This document shows, piece after piece, positions 1-8,701 of a stretch of 39,781 nucleotides of DNA. Below the pieces are notes generated by a model. That model worked only from the letters and a program-made list of their open reading frames with translations. It did no database searches and had not been told where the DNA came from. The stretch spans positions 1-39,781 of the forward strand of contig CANQJJ010000013.1 of assembly GCA_947624215.1 (NCBI GenBank). The letters are read 5' to 3'. Source of the DNA: an uncultured Clostridia bacterium (lineage in GTDB: Bacteria; Bacillota; Clostridia; Christensenellales; Borkfalkiaceae). The position numbers were made by a program, and so were the translations under genes. Every line of letters begins with the position of its first letter. Within the stretch, counting starts at the first letter, position 1.

Positions 1-3000
1 CGTCTTCGCTCTCATAGCTCCCCGCAAACGTCACAAGGTAGTTGTCGTTCTCAAACGTACCCGTGATGGCGTACGTGTTCGCATTCACGCCTTTCGCCTT
101 CGTGAGCACGATGTGGAGATTGTCTCCGCCGATGATGTTGCCGCTTGCGATCGTCCAGCCCGCGGCCGCACCCTGTCCTTGCAAAACGGTGGGCTCCTTC
201 CCGTTGTAGAGCGAGCTCTGGTCGTTGACCTTCACAGTGACCCCGCGCTTCTCCACCGTGTACGTGCCCTCTCCCACTTCCTCAAAGGCGTAGTTGTCCG
301 CACTGCCGCTGCCCGTGATCTTGTACGTGCCCGCTTCCTTGATGGTGCGCTCCGGCTGCAAGGTGATTTTGAGAACCGTTTTGGCATCTTCGTCCTTGAC
401 GAGCCCTTCCGCCGTGTACGTCAGTTCCTTGACCGCATCGCCGTAGGTACTCGTAAGATCATCTGCCTTCACCGTGATGTGCTTCTTGGTGATGCTGAGC
501 TTCGCGGCCTTGTCAAATTCTACCTCGTAGTCCTTGTTGGAAGCCGTGGCGGTGAGGCCGTAATCGCCGACGTTCTTGTTCCCGCCGATGAGGGTGATGG
601 TGACGCCGAGGTCGTCCTTTTCGCCGTTCTTTGAGCAGAGCTCATCCTGCGCGACTGTGTAGGCATCCTGCTTCGGCGTAGGGATCTCGCCCGAATATTC
701 GAAGCTCTGCGCGTTGAGCGTCACTTTGATCTTCTTCGCGGCGATCTCAAACGATCTTTCGAGCGAACCCGAATAGTTCGTGCTCTTTGCCTTGACGGTG
801 ACCTGCACCGTGCCCGCACTCACGCGGTCTGCTTTTTCCGCATAGACGAATTCGAAGTCGTTCTCATCCACAACAAGCTCGCCCGCTGTTACGGTAAACT
901 TCGGCGTCTGAGCCTGCCCGTTATACGTGTAGCTGCCCGTGACGGTGGCCTCCGTGAGCGCCGCCGCTTCGATCACAAAGGCCTCTTTTATGATGTTGCT
1001 CTGTTCTACGGTGAGGTCGTCTGCGCCTTTGAACGTCACGGCATAGTTGGTGTTGCTCCACGTTGCCGTGATGTCGTATGCTTTCGCGTCTGTGCCCGTG
1101 GCTTCGAGCTTGATGTTGAGGACGCTCGGCGTCTCCTGTTCGTGCGCGGCGAGATCCGTGACGCTCCAATCCGTCCCGTTTCTGCTCTGGGCGGACTGTT
1201 GCGCTTGGTTATACGTCACCGTTTGCTTGTTGACAGTGACCTCGACCGACCGCGCCGTAATGGTATACACGCCGTCTACAATCGACACATCGTAGTTCGT
1301 GAGGACGGGCTTTTCCGCCGTGATCTTATAGCTGCCGTCCACGCGGCTCTTGCTCGTTGCGTCGGTATGAGGCTTCGCCGCCGCAATTGCTTCCTTCACT
1401 GTTTCCTTGTCTTTTTCAAGCACACCCTCGGACATGGTATAGGTCAATGCGGTCTCTTCCTTAACGGCGTCGCCGTAAATGGACTCCTGCGCTTCAAATG
1501 TCACAGTGACCTTGATCGGGGTAATGGTGAGGGTGACAGTGAGGTCGTCCGTATAGTTCTGCCCGTTGTTGTTCGCGAATTTTACGGTGGCAACGATCGT
1601 GTAGGTGCCCGCATCTACGATCTGATCCTGCGAAATGCTTTCACCGCCCTCTTTCGCGCCCTTCCAATAGGTGTATGTGACCGAGTAAGTCCCCTCTTCG
1701 CTTTGAGGAAGCGTCGCTACGATCGTCTGCGCTTCGCCGTTATACTGCTTTTCCGTGCTGGCAAACTCCACGCCCGCAAACGCCGCAACCGTGATCTGAT
1801 AGTGACCTTCTTTCACGGTCACTTCATAGTTCGTCCACGTCTCTTCCGTGAGGAACGTCACGGTGATGGTGTACGTGTTGACCGCGCTGTCCTTATTCAT
1901 TTCTTCGGGAAGCGACAGGGTATAGTCGGTGCCTTTCTGGAACGTGTCCCCTCCGATGAGCCCGACAACGGTCGCCGTGAGGTCGAGAAGTTCCTGCCCT
2001 TGCGGCGAACGCTTGTCGTCTGCCGTGATCGTCACCTTCGCACGCTTGATCTCATAAGAGGTCGTGGCTGTGCCCGTGTAGTTGCCGTTTTCGGCGGCAC
2101 TCACTGTCACGGTGACCGTGCCGGCGTTGGTGCAATCATCCGTCCAGCTCAGCGTGTAGTCCGTCGTCTTTTGAAGGGTGAGTGCAATGCCGCCCTCGGC
2201 CGATACTTGCACCGATTCGGGCTCCTTCTTCTGCGCGTTCCCGTTATACGTCGCGTCCGCGATTTCTTTGATCGTCGCGCCGCTAATGGAACGCTTCCCG
2301 ATCTCAAACTCCACCGCCTTTGTGCCCGTGAAGTTGCCCGTTGCAGTGACGGTGAGGTGCGCCTTTTGGCCGTTCGTCGCATTCGTGTTGTTCTGATAAT
2401 TGTCTACCGTGAATTGCCCAAACTGCTCACTAAGGCCCGCGTGGTCTGTGTCGCTATATCCCGTCCACGAGACCTCAACCTCGGACATGGTAGGCTTCTT
2501 TTCTGTCCCATCGTAGGTGTAAGCCGTCTTAACGGTGAATGTCGCGCCCTCGATGCTCTGCTTCTCAACGGTGTACTTTGCACTCACGAGCTTGACTGTA
2601 TAGTTCTTGAGCGCGCCGTCCGTCGCTTCAAAGTTATCCGTGACTTCCGTCCCGCCGTTCTTCAGCGAAACCGTAATGGCATAGCCGCCATCTTGATATG
2701 CCGCCCATTGAGAGTGGCCTTCCGAACTCAGCTCGAAGAGTGCCTTCAATGCTTCCTCGGTATCTGCTCCCTTGTAGCCCTCGATCGTAAACGCGAGCGC
2801 AGCGGGCGATTGACCGTAGGTGTGTTTCTGTCCCTCCGTCACCGTGAGCGTCAATTCCGCACGCGTGATCGTGAACGTCGTTTCTCCGTTGCCCGCGAAA
2901 TTCTTGCTATCCTCTTTGGCGGTTACGGTCACGGTCACTGTGCCGACATTCGTCTTGTCATCGGAATATTGCACGTCATAGTCCGCTTCCGTCACGGTAA

Positions 3001-6000
3001 CTCCGTTCGCCGTAACATTGAGCTCAACTCCGTGTGCATTCCCGTCATAAGTGAAGGATTTTGCTCCGCTTACCTCGACGCTTCCGATCTGCGCCTTTGC
3101 GATGGAGAACTTCACCGTGAGGGTGCCCGTGAAGTTATCAGTGCCCTCAATCGTTACGCTTGCCGTTTCGGTGCCCGCGTCGGTGTTGTTCTTCCAAACG
3201 GGTAAAGTGCGCGAAATGGTACCCTGCACGCCCGCCTTCACGAGCGCCGCGTTCAGAAGTTCATCAAGTTCGTTGGTTTCAATGCTCTTTTCTTTGCTGT
3301 CATAGGTGAAGTTCTCTTTTTCGATCGCATCCTTGATCGCATTTTGGAAAGCCTCGGTGTTAATATCAAACTTCCCGACTGTGAAGGAAAGCGTTTCACT
3401 CGCCGTGCCGTTTCCGTCGTCGAGGAATACGCCGTTCGTCAAAGTGAACGTCACGTTGTTCGAATACGTCCCCGCATTGTAGAGCGGCCCGCTCGTGATC
3501 TGCGCCTCTACCTTAAAGTATTCGTAGCCATTCGTAAGCCCGAAATGCTCCTTAAAGAGATTGGCAAGATCGGCCTCATTGAAGTTCTCACCCTTGTAGG
3601 TGGCGGAAAGCGCCTCGCCGCTCTTGAGCAGCAAATGATGCTCTTTATCCTCACAGCCGAGCTCCGTGCATTGACGGGTCAGCTCTTTGTATTTTTCGCC
3701 TTCGAGAAGTGTCTTTTCCTCATCGGTCAGCTGCGACCAATCATATTGGTGCCCGCCATGCTCCACCTTCCACGAACCTGTAAGGCCTTCGGCAGAATCA
3801 GTCACCTTTGTTTGAAGCGAATGGCTGCCGTTTTTATCGTTTGTATTCCCCTCATATTGGAAAGTGATCCCGGGGAGCGTCCACGTCTTTTCGGTGGGAA
3901 CGGCATGATACACGCCCGCTTTGAGGTCGGCAATTTTGCCGTGTGCCGAATCCCACACCCGCGCGGTGAGCGTATACTCCGTATAATTGCAGCCATACTG
4001 CGTTGCCCAACCGTCGTGGAGGCTTGCCGTAAGCGTCGCACCCGCTTTGATATCAAGCGTGCCCGTCATGCCCGTGGTCTGCACAGTGCCGACAAACGTC
4101 GCACCGCTTTCTACGACGAGTTTCCCGTTGACGATAAGGCTCGCATAGGGCTTGTACTTCGCCGCAATAAGCTGCTCGCCCGTGGGATATTCGCGCTTGG
4201 CAAATTTAGGCCCATAAAAGCTGTCGTAGACGTGGAGGCGCTTGCCGCTCTTCACGGTCACAGTCGCGTCTTTTTCGACTTTCACTACCGCGCCGGGCAT
4301 CACTTTGAAGTGGTTTGCGACATCAAAGTTCCCGCTTGCAATGATGACTTCATAGTTGTAGGGCAGAGCGAACTCGACGCCATTCGTCTGCACAAAGCCT
4401 TTGAAGTCCATGTAACCAACTTCCACGTCTCCGCTTATGGTCATCGTCGTCTTGCCGACGTCTGCGACATTGTCAACGTCTGAAACTCTCGTGTGTGTGT
4501 CGTCATAGACGGCATGGACAGTCGAGCCATTTTTCATGATAAGAAGGCCGGAATCCGCCTCTTCTGGCATTTTCCCCTCTCCATCCTCATAGGTAATGAA
4601 GGGCTGATCGAGCTCGTCAATAGCACTGTAATAGTAAAGGCTCGCGTGGCCGAAGAGGACGCCGCCGTATTCGATGGTATACCCCCCTTCGCACTGAATG
4701 TTGACCATCGCATACATCTTAAAGGGCGTGACATGCGCATTTTTGAACATCGCTTCGGTGTTGGTTCCGCCCGCATAGTCCAAGATCATGAACGGCTGAT
4801 AGAGTTTACCGCCGCTCTGTACATCAATGGAACCTGTGCCCGTCACGCGCCCGCAGACATCCATCATGCCGCCCTTTGCGACCGTGACCGTGCCGTTATT
4901 AACGAATTCGGAATACGCGCCCGAAGTGTGGCCCTGCGCGCTTTGGTCGGGATAGTGGATGACGCCGCCAACATAAAAGTTTCCGTTTACGGTGAGCGTG
5001 GCGCCTGTATCCAAGGTAAGTTTCACGAAGGGGGTGCGATACTTTATATTGCCCGAATAATCGGTCGCCCACGAGACGCGCGGCGTGGCGTTTGACGTCT
5101 TGCCTTCGTCTTGATACTCCCCGTCGCTATTGTAGGGAATGACAAAAGTGACACCTGCATGAACGGTCAGTTCCCCCGTGAGGGTGGCTTCCCCGACCGC
5201 GATGACCGTTTTATCCTCGCCGTCCCTTGCCGCGTTGAATGCGTCCTGCACCTTTGCGGTCTTATAGAACTTCCCGCCGTTGCGCACGGCGATGGAGCCC
5301 TTGGGCGCGATGACGGCGACGATTTTTACCTCTGCGGACATGATGACATAGTCCGTAGTGATATCATAGGAAATGATCTTCGTCTTATCCCCGCTCACTT
5401 CCTGCCAACCGTAGAACACTTCGTCCTCGGAGGGTTTTGCGGTCAGAGTGAGGCGCTCGCCGCGGCTGATCGGGGTTGAAGTGGAGGGTGTTCCGTCTTC
5501 CGCTAAGGTGATATTCCTTTCGCCCGCTTTCACGGAAATCTTACTGTTCGAAACGGACGAATCCTCGCCGTCCCCCACTTCGAAACTCACGCTGGTATCT
5601 TCGGGATAGAAACCGACGTTGCGGACCGTCATATGGGTGATCGCTGAACCGGTAAGTACGCCATGGGCAAGATAGACGGTAGTTTCTTCCGTCTCCACCT
5701 TATCTTCGATGGGAATGGTAACGGTGTACCATTCATAGCCATCGCCTTCTTCTATAAGTTTAATTTCATGGTCGTCCGATTTGTTAATGTTGCTGTCTGT
5801 TATAGATGTTTTACCGCTTTGCACAGTGCCGCCCGGATAGTTAGAGTGTCCGTGGGTTGATTTATTCGACATGCCATAAGCGAGATTGGACGCCACAGTT
5901 GTATTAAAACCGCGATATATATCAAAATCATTTTTGTTGGTGTCCAATTGCCCCCATGCTGTGGATACCTTAACAGGTGTATCCATATGGAATCCCGCCA

Positions 6001-7537
6001 CACTATAGGATCGTATCTTTTTTGTATTGTTATTTTGGCTACCGTCGCCGTCGATCTGTAAATCAAATATCAAAACACCGGAGCCTTTTACCTTGACGCC
6101 GATTTGTGAAACTGATTTCACACTACCGGTTTTTCCCAATAATCCGGAAGAATACGCTATGCCCCCGTCGCTTCTTGCGGCGTCGTATTTCCAAGGATAT
6201 GTTTCATCATCTATGATCTCGGTGATGTTTTCGGCCGAAGGAATGGCAAGGATATCTCGCAACCCGCCCTTCGTGGGAGTATAGAGTGAAAACGTAAATG
6301 TTTTAGAAGCGTTATGATACTTCGTTTCGCCGTAGGCGATGTCGATCGTTATCGTTACTATTCCCTCTCTCGTCAAGGATACCGAGCGGGAGATAACGCC
6401 CCTGTCCTCTTCCCAATCGGAAAATTCAGCCCCTTCGCCCGTAACAGTATACACGCTCTCATAATCGGGCAGGATCGATTTGATGCACAGGCTGACCGAA
6501 TCTTTGCCGTCGGGCATATCGACTTTTTCCGCTTTGTCTTCAAGCAGATGCTCTTCGCCGTCGTAATAGAGAAATACCGTCGGCTCGACTGCTTCTTCGA
6601 AACATTCGTCTTTCAGAGAATAGCTCTTTACTGTAAAGGAAGATTTATACAGGTAAGCGTTCGTGAGAGATTGAATCCCTGTTTCAGTTATTTTATATCC
6701 TTGAATCGGTGAGGTGCTACCATAGTTACTTAATTGGTTATCATCTGTCTCCGATTTTAAGTGCGCGGGATGATGATACATTTTGACTCTTGTCTCTCCG
6801 TCGATAGAGGAGACAACCTCTTTGGAGAGATGTTTCAGCACAAAAAACGTATTGACGGGCAATTGGTACCCTTGTCCCGGCTGGATATATGTCGCAATGT
6901 TTTTCAGCGTTTCTTCATTGTTCTCGTCGCCAAATCCGTCTTTGTTTGCGCTCTCGATCATATAGATGCTCTCTTTCGTCGCATCATAAGAAATTTTGAG
7001 AGGCTTTTTTTCCTCTTCGGATATGTCGCGGATTTGAATATTTTGCCAATACATGCCCACTGCTCCACTTGTTGCAGCGTCTGCATGTATAATGATTTCG
7101 TGCGATCCCTCGCCGTGCGTTTTGATGATATATTCGTCTGTTAATTCCACATTTTTATCATTTTGGCATTTAAGATACTGGCGGCCGTCCATGTCAAAAG
7201 TAAAATAATTATTATCAGAAGTCAGGGCGTCCGTACAAGCCGCCATGCCGTATTCAAAAGAAATATATTGTTCGCCCTGTACGGTGATTTTTAATGTGGG
7301 CGCAATGGCACTGTTCGCAACTGCGGTGTATTTTTTGGGCGTTGTATCATTATCAAGAGTCCAAAGCCCGCCGTCGGAAACGCCGATCACAAGACCATTT
7401 TCCTGCGTTTTATCGGTATATTCGGTGGCCACTACCTTTGTGGGAAGAACTCTGACAAGCGCGAAAGAAAGCACTACTGTAAACAGTAGCGCCAGCGCCG
7501 CAAGCGCAAATCTCCTCCATTTCTTGATTTTTTCCAT
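1..7537 (-). CDS. Giant secreted MBG/YDG-repeat surface protein (C-terminus outside window)
   Basis: The reading frame opens at an ATG at 7537 behind AAGGAGG (7 nt away) and stays open to the left edge, giving at least 2,512 residues; the C-terminus and any cell-wall anchor are not visible. Residues 1-40 form a basic and hydrophobic signal peptide (KKWRRFALAALALLFTVV). About 420-650 looks like a jelly-roll, carbohydrate-binding-like region, 650-740 resembles an InlB B-repeat-like module (ending YGW...), and 750-1130 has short turns typical of beta-helix proteins (TLDTGATLTVNGNFYVGG). From about 1380 to the edge I count roughly twelve modules of 75-95 residues of the MBG/YDG kind, with recurring YNG-A, AGTVTVTV and NYxVTF motifs. 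Such proteins are cell-surface adhesins or matrix proteins; the ligand cannot be read here. No nearby gene shows its role. The coding call is firm, the domain names less so. Confidence 0.88.
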   Translation of the reverse strand, partial: MEKIKKWRRFALAALALLFTVVLSFALVRVLPTKVVATEYTDKTQENGLVIGVSDGGLWTLDNDTTPKKYTAVANSAIAPTLKITVQGEQYISFEYGMAACTDALTSDNNYFTFDMDGRQYLKCQNDKNVELTDEYIIKTHGEGSHEIIIHADAATSGAVGMYWQNIQIRDISEEEKKPLKISYDATKESIYMIESANKDGFGDENNEETLKNIATYIQPGQGYQLPVNTFFVLKHLSKEVVSSIDGETRVKMYHHPAHLKSETDDNQLSNYGSTSPIQGYKITETGIQSLTNAYLYKSSFTVKSYSLKDECFEEAVEPTVFLYYDGEEHLLEDKAEKVDMPDGKDSVSLCIKSILPDYESVYTVTGEGAEFSDWEEDRGVISRSVSLTREGIVTITIDIAYGETKYHNASKTFTFSLYTPTKGGLRDILAIPSAENITEIIDDETYPWKYDAARSDGGIAYSSGLLGKTGSVKSVSQIGVKVKGSGVLIFDLQIDGDGSQNNNTKKIRSYSVAGFHMDTPVKVSTAWGQLDTNKNDFDIYRGFNTTVASNLAYGMSNKSTHGHSNYPGGTVQSGKTSITDSNINKSDDHEIKLIEEGDGYEWYTVTIPIEDKVETEETTVYLAHGVLTGSAITHMTVRNVGFYPEDTSVSFEVGDGEDSSVSNSKISVKAGERNITLAEDGTPSTSTPISRGERLTLTAKPSEDEVFYGWQEVSGDKTKIISYDITTDYVIMSAEVKIVAVIAPKGSIAVRNGGKFYKTAKVQDAFNAARDGEDKTVIAVGEATLTGELTVHAGVTFVIPYNSDGEYQDEGKTSNATPRVSWATDYSGNIKYRTPFVKLTLDTGATLTVNGNFYVGGVIHYPDQSAQGHTSGAYSEFVNNGTVTVAKGGMMDVCGRVTGTGSIDVQSGGKLYQPFMILDYAGGTNTEAMFKNAHVTPFKMYAMVNIQCEGGYTIEYGGVLFGHASLYYYSAIDELDQPFITYEDGEGKMPEEADSGLLIMKNGSTVHAVYDDTHTRVSDVDNVADVGKTTMTISGDVEVGYMDFKGFVQTNGVEFALPYNYEVIIASGNFDVANHFKVMPGAVVKVEKDATVTVKSGKRLHVYDSFYGPKFAKREYPTGEQLIAAKYKPYASLIVNGKLVVESGATFVGTVQTTGMTGTLDIKAGATLTASLHDGWATQYGCNYTEYTLTARVWDSAHGKIADLKAGVYHAVPTEKTWTLPGITFQYEGNTNDKNGSHSLQTKVTDSAEGLTGSWKVEHGGHQYDWSQLTDEEKTLLEGEKYKELTRQCTELGCEDKEHHLLLKSGEALSATYKGENFNEADLANLFKEHFGLTNGYEYFKVEAQITSGPLYNAGTYSNNVTFTLTNGVFLDDGNGTASETLSFTVGKFDINTEAFQNAIKDAIEKENFTYDSKEKSIETNELDELLNAALVKAGVQGTISRTLPVWKNNTDAGTETASVTIEGTDNFTGTLTVKFSIAKAQIGSVEVSGAKSFTYDGNAHGVELNVTANGVTVTEADYDVQYSDDKTNVGTVTVTVTAKEDSKNFAGNGETTFTITRAELTLTVTEGQKHTYGQSPAALAFTIEGYKGADTEEALKALFELSSEGHSQWAAYQDGGYAITVSLKNGGTEVTDNFEATDGALKNYTVKLVSAKYTVEKQSIEGATFTVKTAYTYDGTEKKPTMSEVEVSWTGYSDTDHAGLSEQFGQFTVDNYQNNTNATNGQKAHLTVTATGNFTGTKAVEFEIGKRSISGATIKEIADATYNGNAQKKEPESVQVSAEGGIALTLQKTTDYTLSWTDDCTNAGTVTVTVSAAENGNYTGTATTSYEIKRAKVTITADDKRSPQGQELLDLTATVVGLIGGDTFQKGTDYTLSLPEEMNKDSAVNTYTITVTFLTEETWTNYEVTVKEGHYQITVAAFAGVEFASTEKQYNGEAQTIVATLPQSEEGTYSVTYTYWKGAKEGGESISQDQIVDAGTYTIVATVKFANNNGQNYTDDLTVTLTITPIKVTVTFEAQESIYGDAVKEETALTYTMSEGVLEKDKETVKEAIAAAKPHTDATSKSRVDGSYKITAEKPVLTNYDVSIVDGVYTITARSVEVTVNKQTVTYNQAQQSAQSRNGTDWSVTDLAAHEQETPSVLNIKLEATGTDAKAYDITATWSNTNYAVTFKGADDLTVEQSNIIKEAFVIEAAALTEATVTGSYTYNGQAQTPKFTVTAGELVVDENDFEFVYAEKADRVSAGTVQVTVKAKSTNYSGSLERSFEIAAKKIKVTLNAQSFEYSGEIPTPKQDAYTVAQDELCSKNGEKDDLGVTITLIGGNKNVGDYGLTATASNKDYEVEFDKAAKLSITKKHITVKADDLTSTYGDAVKELTYTAEGLVKDEDAKTVLKITLQPERTIKEAGTYKITGSGSADNYAFEEVGEGTYTVEKRGVTVKVNDQSSLYNGKEPTVLQGQGAAAGWTIASGNIIGGDNLHIVLTKAKGVNANTYAITGTFENDNYLVTFAGSYESED

Positions 7538-7611
7538 ACTTTTCCTCCTTCTTTTAGAAGAATTTCTTTATTTCAAACCGTGCCACAACGCACGTATTTG
7601 ATCGTGTTTTT

Positions 7612-7659
7612 CGTGCCCCCTCCATGGGAGGGGGACTCCCCAAGGGGGTGGGGTGGCGA
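7612..7659 (+). repeat. GC-rich inverted repeat, left copy
   Basis: This stretch (CGTGCCCC-CTCCATGGGAGG followed by a G-rich tail ending GGTGGCGAG) matches, with small gaps, the reverse complement of 8642-8683. Each copy is itself a hairpin around CTCCATGGGAG. Together the copies bracket a gene-free kilobase. Confidence 0.65.
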
Positions 7660-7681
7660 GGGGGGAGGGATAAGCGCCTAA

Positions 7682-7785
7682 GGCATTCCAAATAACGTCA
7701 TGCTGAGCGTTAGTCGAAGCATCACCTTATTATTAAAGCTGCGGTGACCCTTCGACACAGCTCAGGGTGACGTAATTAGAATGCC
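7682..7785. repeat. MITE-like palindromic repeat, copy 1
   Basis: About 104 bp with imperfect terminal inverted repeats: GGCATTCCAAATAACGTCA at one end and TGACGTAATTAGAATGCC at the other. The centre holds CATCACCTTATTATTAAA and GCGGTGACCCTTCGA. A second copy lies at 8383-8538 and an end fragment (TTATTTAGAATGCC) near 7848-7861. It contains no ORF. The structure fits a small non-autonomous mobile or REP-like element. Confidence 0.65.
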
Positions 7786-7926
7786 ATATTCTGTCCCAAC
7801 CGCGGACATGGTACGCTCTTCGCCCTAAAATTATCCTCGCCATAACATTATTTAGAATGCCGCATTCTATGTGGATAACTCATTTTCGCGGCGGAAGAAT
7901 CGGGTCCCTCGGACATGCCCCCCCTC

Positions 7927-7960
7927 CTTTTGCCTCCCGCGAGAACGCGGGAGGCAAAAG
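7927..7960. other. Perfect 15-bp hairpin
   Basis: CTTTTGCCTCCCGCG is followed by the loop AGAA and then by its exact reverse complement. There is no T-tract on either side, so it is not a typical intrinsic terminator. It lies between the left repeat and the candidate small RNA; its function is unknown. Confidence 0.6.
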
Positions 7961-8050
7961 TAACGCGCAAAAAAATTGGCCAAAATCACCGTTTTTGCAG
8001 GGTTTTGCCCCCAAAACCCCCATTTTCAGCCATTTTCACCCCTGTCCATT

Positions 8051-8078
8051 CGTACGAAAAAGTATACTTTTTCGTACG
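8051..8078. promoter_or_regulatory. 28-bp perfect palindrome, candidate operator
   Basis: CGTACGAAAAAGTATACTTTTTCGTACG is a perfect palindrome over 28 bases. It ends 8 nt upstream of a consensus -35 box (8087). Its 20-bp core recurs at 8171-8190, inside the presumed transcript. The pair looks like a dimeric-repressor site or a transposon-end remnant; no nearby regulator can be matched to it. Confidence 0.6.
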
Positions 8079-8086
8079 CGAAACTG

Positions 8087-8115
8087 TTGACAAAAAAAGT
8101 CGAAGGAATTATAAT
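8087..8115 (+). promoter_or_regulatory. Perfect-consensus sigma-70 promoter
   Basis: TTGACA (8087-8092), a 17-nt spacer and TATAAT (8110-8115) match the vegetative consensus at every position. Transcription would start near 8122 and run rightward. No convincing ORF with a ribosome site follows, and an intrinsic terminator ends at 8367. Confidence 0.8.
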
Positions 8116-8170
8116 AAATGCATATCAAAACCCGCGTTTTGGACAAAATTCGACCTTTGAAAAGCTCGTA

Positions 8171-8190
8171 CGAAAAAGTATACTTTTTCG
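8171..8190. repeat. 20-bp palindrome, second copy
   Basis: CGAAAAAGTATACTTTTTCG is perfect over 20 bp and extends on its left side (from 8167) with the same CGTACG flank as the 28-bp palindrome 120 bp upstream. It lies in the 5' part of the candidate small RNA. Confidence 0.65.
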
Positions 8191-8328
8191 GAAAAATTTT
8201 GGAATATTCTCAGATTTGCCTTAAATTCGCTAAATCTTTTAATTGTTTTCAGGGCCCCATTGCCCTTCCCGCCTTCGATCCACCCCTCCCCACCCCAAAT
8301 CTTTTCAGTGAATAGAGTGTTTTCAGGA

Positions 8329-8367
8329 GCCCGAGGGCATGAAAAAAAGCCCCCTCGGGCTTTTTTT
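8329..8367 (+). terminator. Intrinsic terminator of the candidate small RNA
   Basis: GCCCGAGGG (8329-8337) pairs with CCCTCGGGC (8352-8360) and is followed by seven T. There is no protein gene immediately upstream on this strand. Confidence 0.85.
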
Positions 8368-8382
8368 ATGAATGATCGGCCC

Positions 8383-8538
8383 CATTCCAATCACGTCATG
8401 CTGAGCGTAGTCGACCGCGCGAGACTTCTATTTGTGATTCTAAGCGCGACACGAGCCGTAGGCGAAGTAAACATCACCTTATTATTAAAACTGCGGTGAC
8501 CCTTCAACTACGTTCAGGGTGACGTTATTTAGAATGCC
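8383..8538. repeat. MITE-like palindromic repeat, copy 2 with insert
   Basis: Same ends and centre as the 7682-7785 copy: ATTCCAATCACGTCATGCTG, CATCACCTTATTATTAAA, then GGGTGACGTTATTTAGAATG. About 55 extra bases (near 8416-8470) sit between the left arm and the centre. The copy starts about 15 bp past the small-RNA terminator. Confidence 0.65.
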
Positions 8539-8641
8539 TTTGTCGTTCGCACGAGCTTGGTCGTAGTAAGATTCTTCGCGGATGAGCAGTTCGTTGAAAC
8601 TCATGCTCTTCTGGCTCAGAATGACGCTCGGGTTGAGCTTG

Positions 8642-8683
8642 GTCGCCACCCACCCCCTCCCCCCTCCCATGGAGGGGGGCACG
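8642..8683 (-). repeat. GC-rich inverted repeat, right copy
   Basis: Reverse-complement partner of 7612-7659 with a few indels (GTCGCCACC at one end, GGGGGGCACG at the other). The hairpin CCCCTCC-CAT-GGAGGGG, about 20 nt past the metQ stop, could also mark the 3' end of the metNIQ transcript, although it lacks a T-tract. Confidence 0.6.
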
Positions 8684-8701
8684 CTTAGGTAGGGCTTAAA
8701 A

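Larger units (their letters stand above)
8122..8367 (+). ncRNA. Candidate small RNA of about 245 nt
   Basis: This is the interval between the perfect promoter at 8087-8115 and the terminator at 8329-8367. A 65-codon frame from ATG 8118 exists, but its only SD-like bases (8103-8108) lie upstream of the -10 box and would not be transcribed, so translation is unlikely. The 5' part contains a second copy of the AAAAAGTATACTTTTT palindrome (8171-8190), able to form a hairpin. It matches no RNA family I recognise. Support is promoter plus terminator only. Confidence 0.45.

Noticed and set aside
1142..3205. 687-codon plus-strand open frame
   Set aside because: It is antisense to the giant surface protein, whose frame shows clear repeat domains; the plus-strand translation has no recognisable motif and is rich in Arg/His as typical of a shadow frame.
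8118..8315. 65-codon ORF inside the candidate small RNA
   Set aside because: Its only SD-like bases lie upstream of the -10 box and would not be transcribed, and the composition follows the palindromic repeat.
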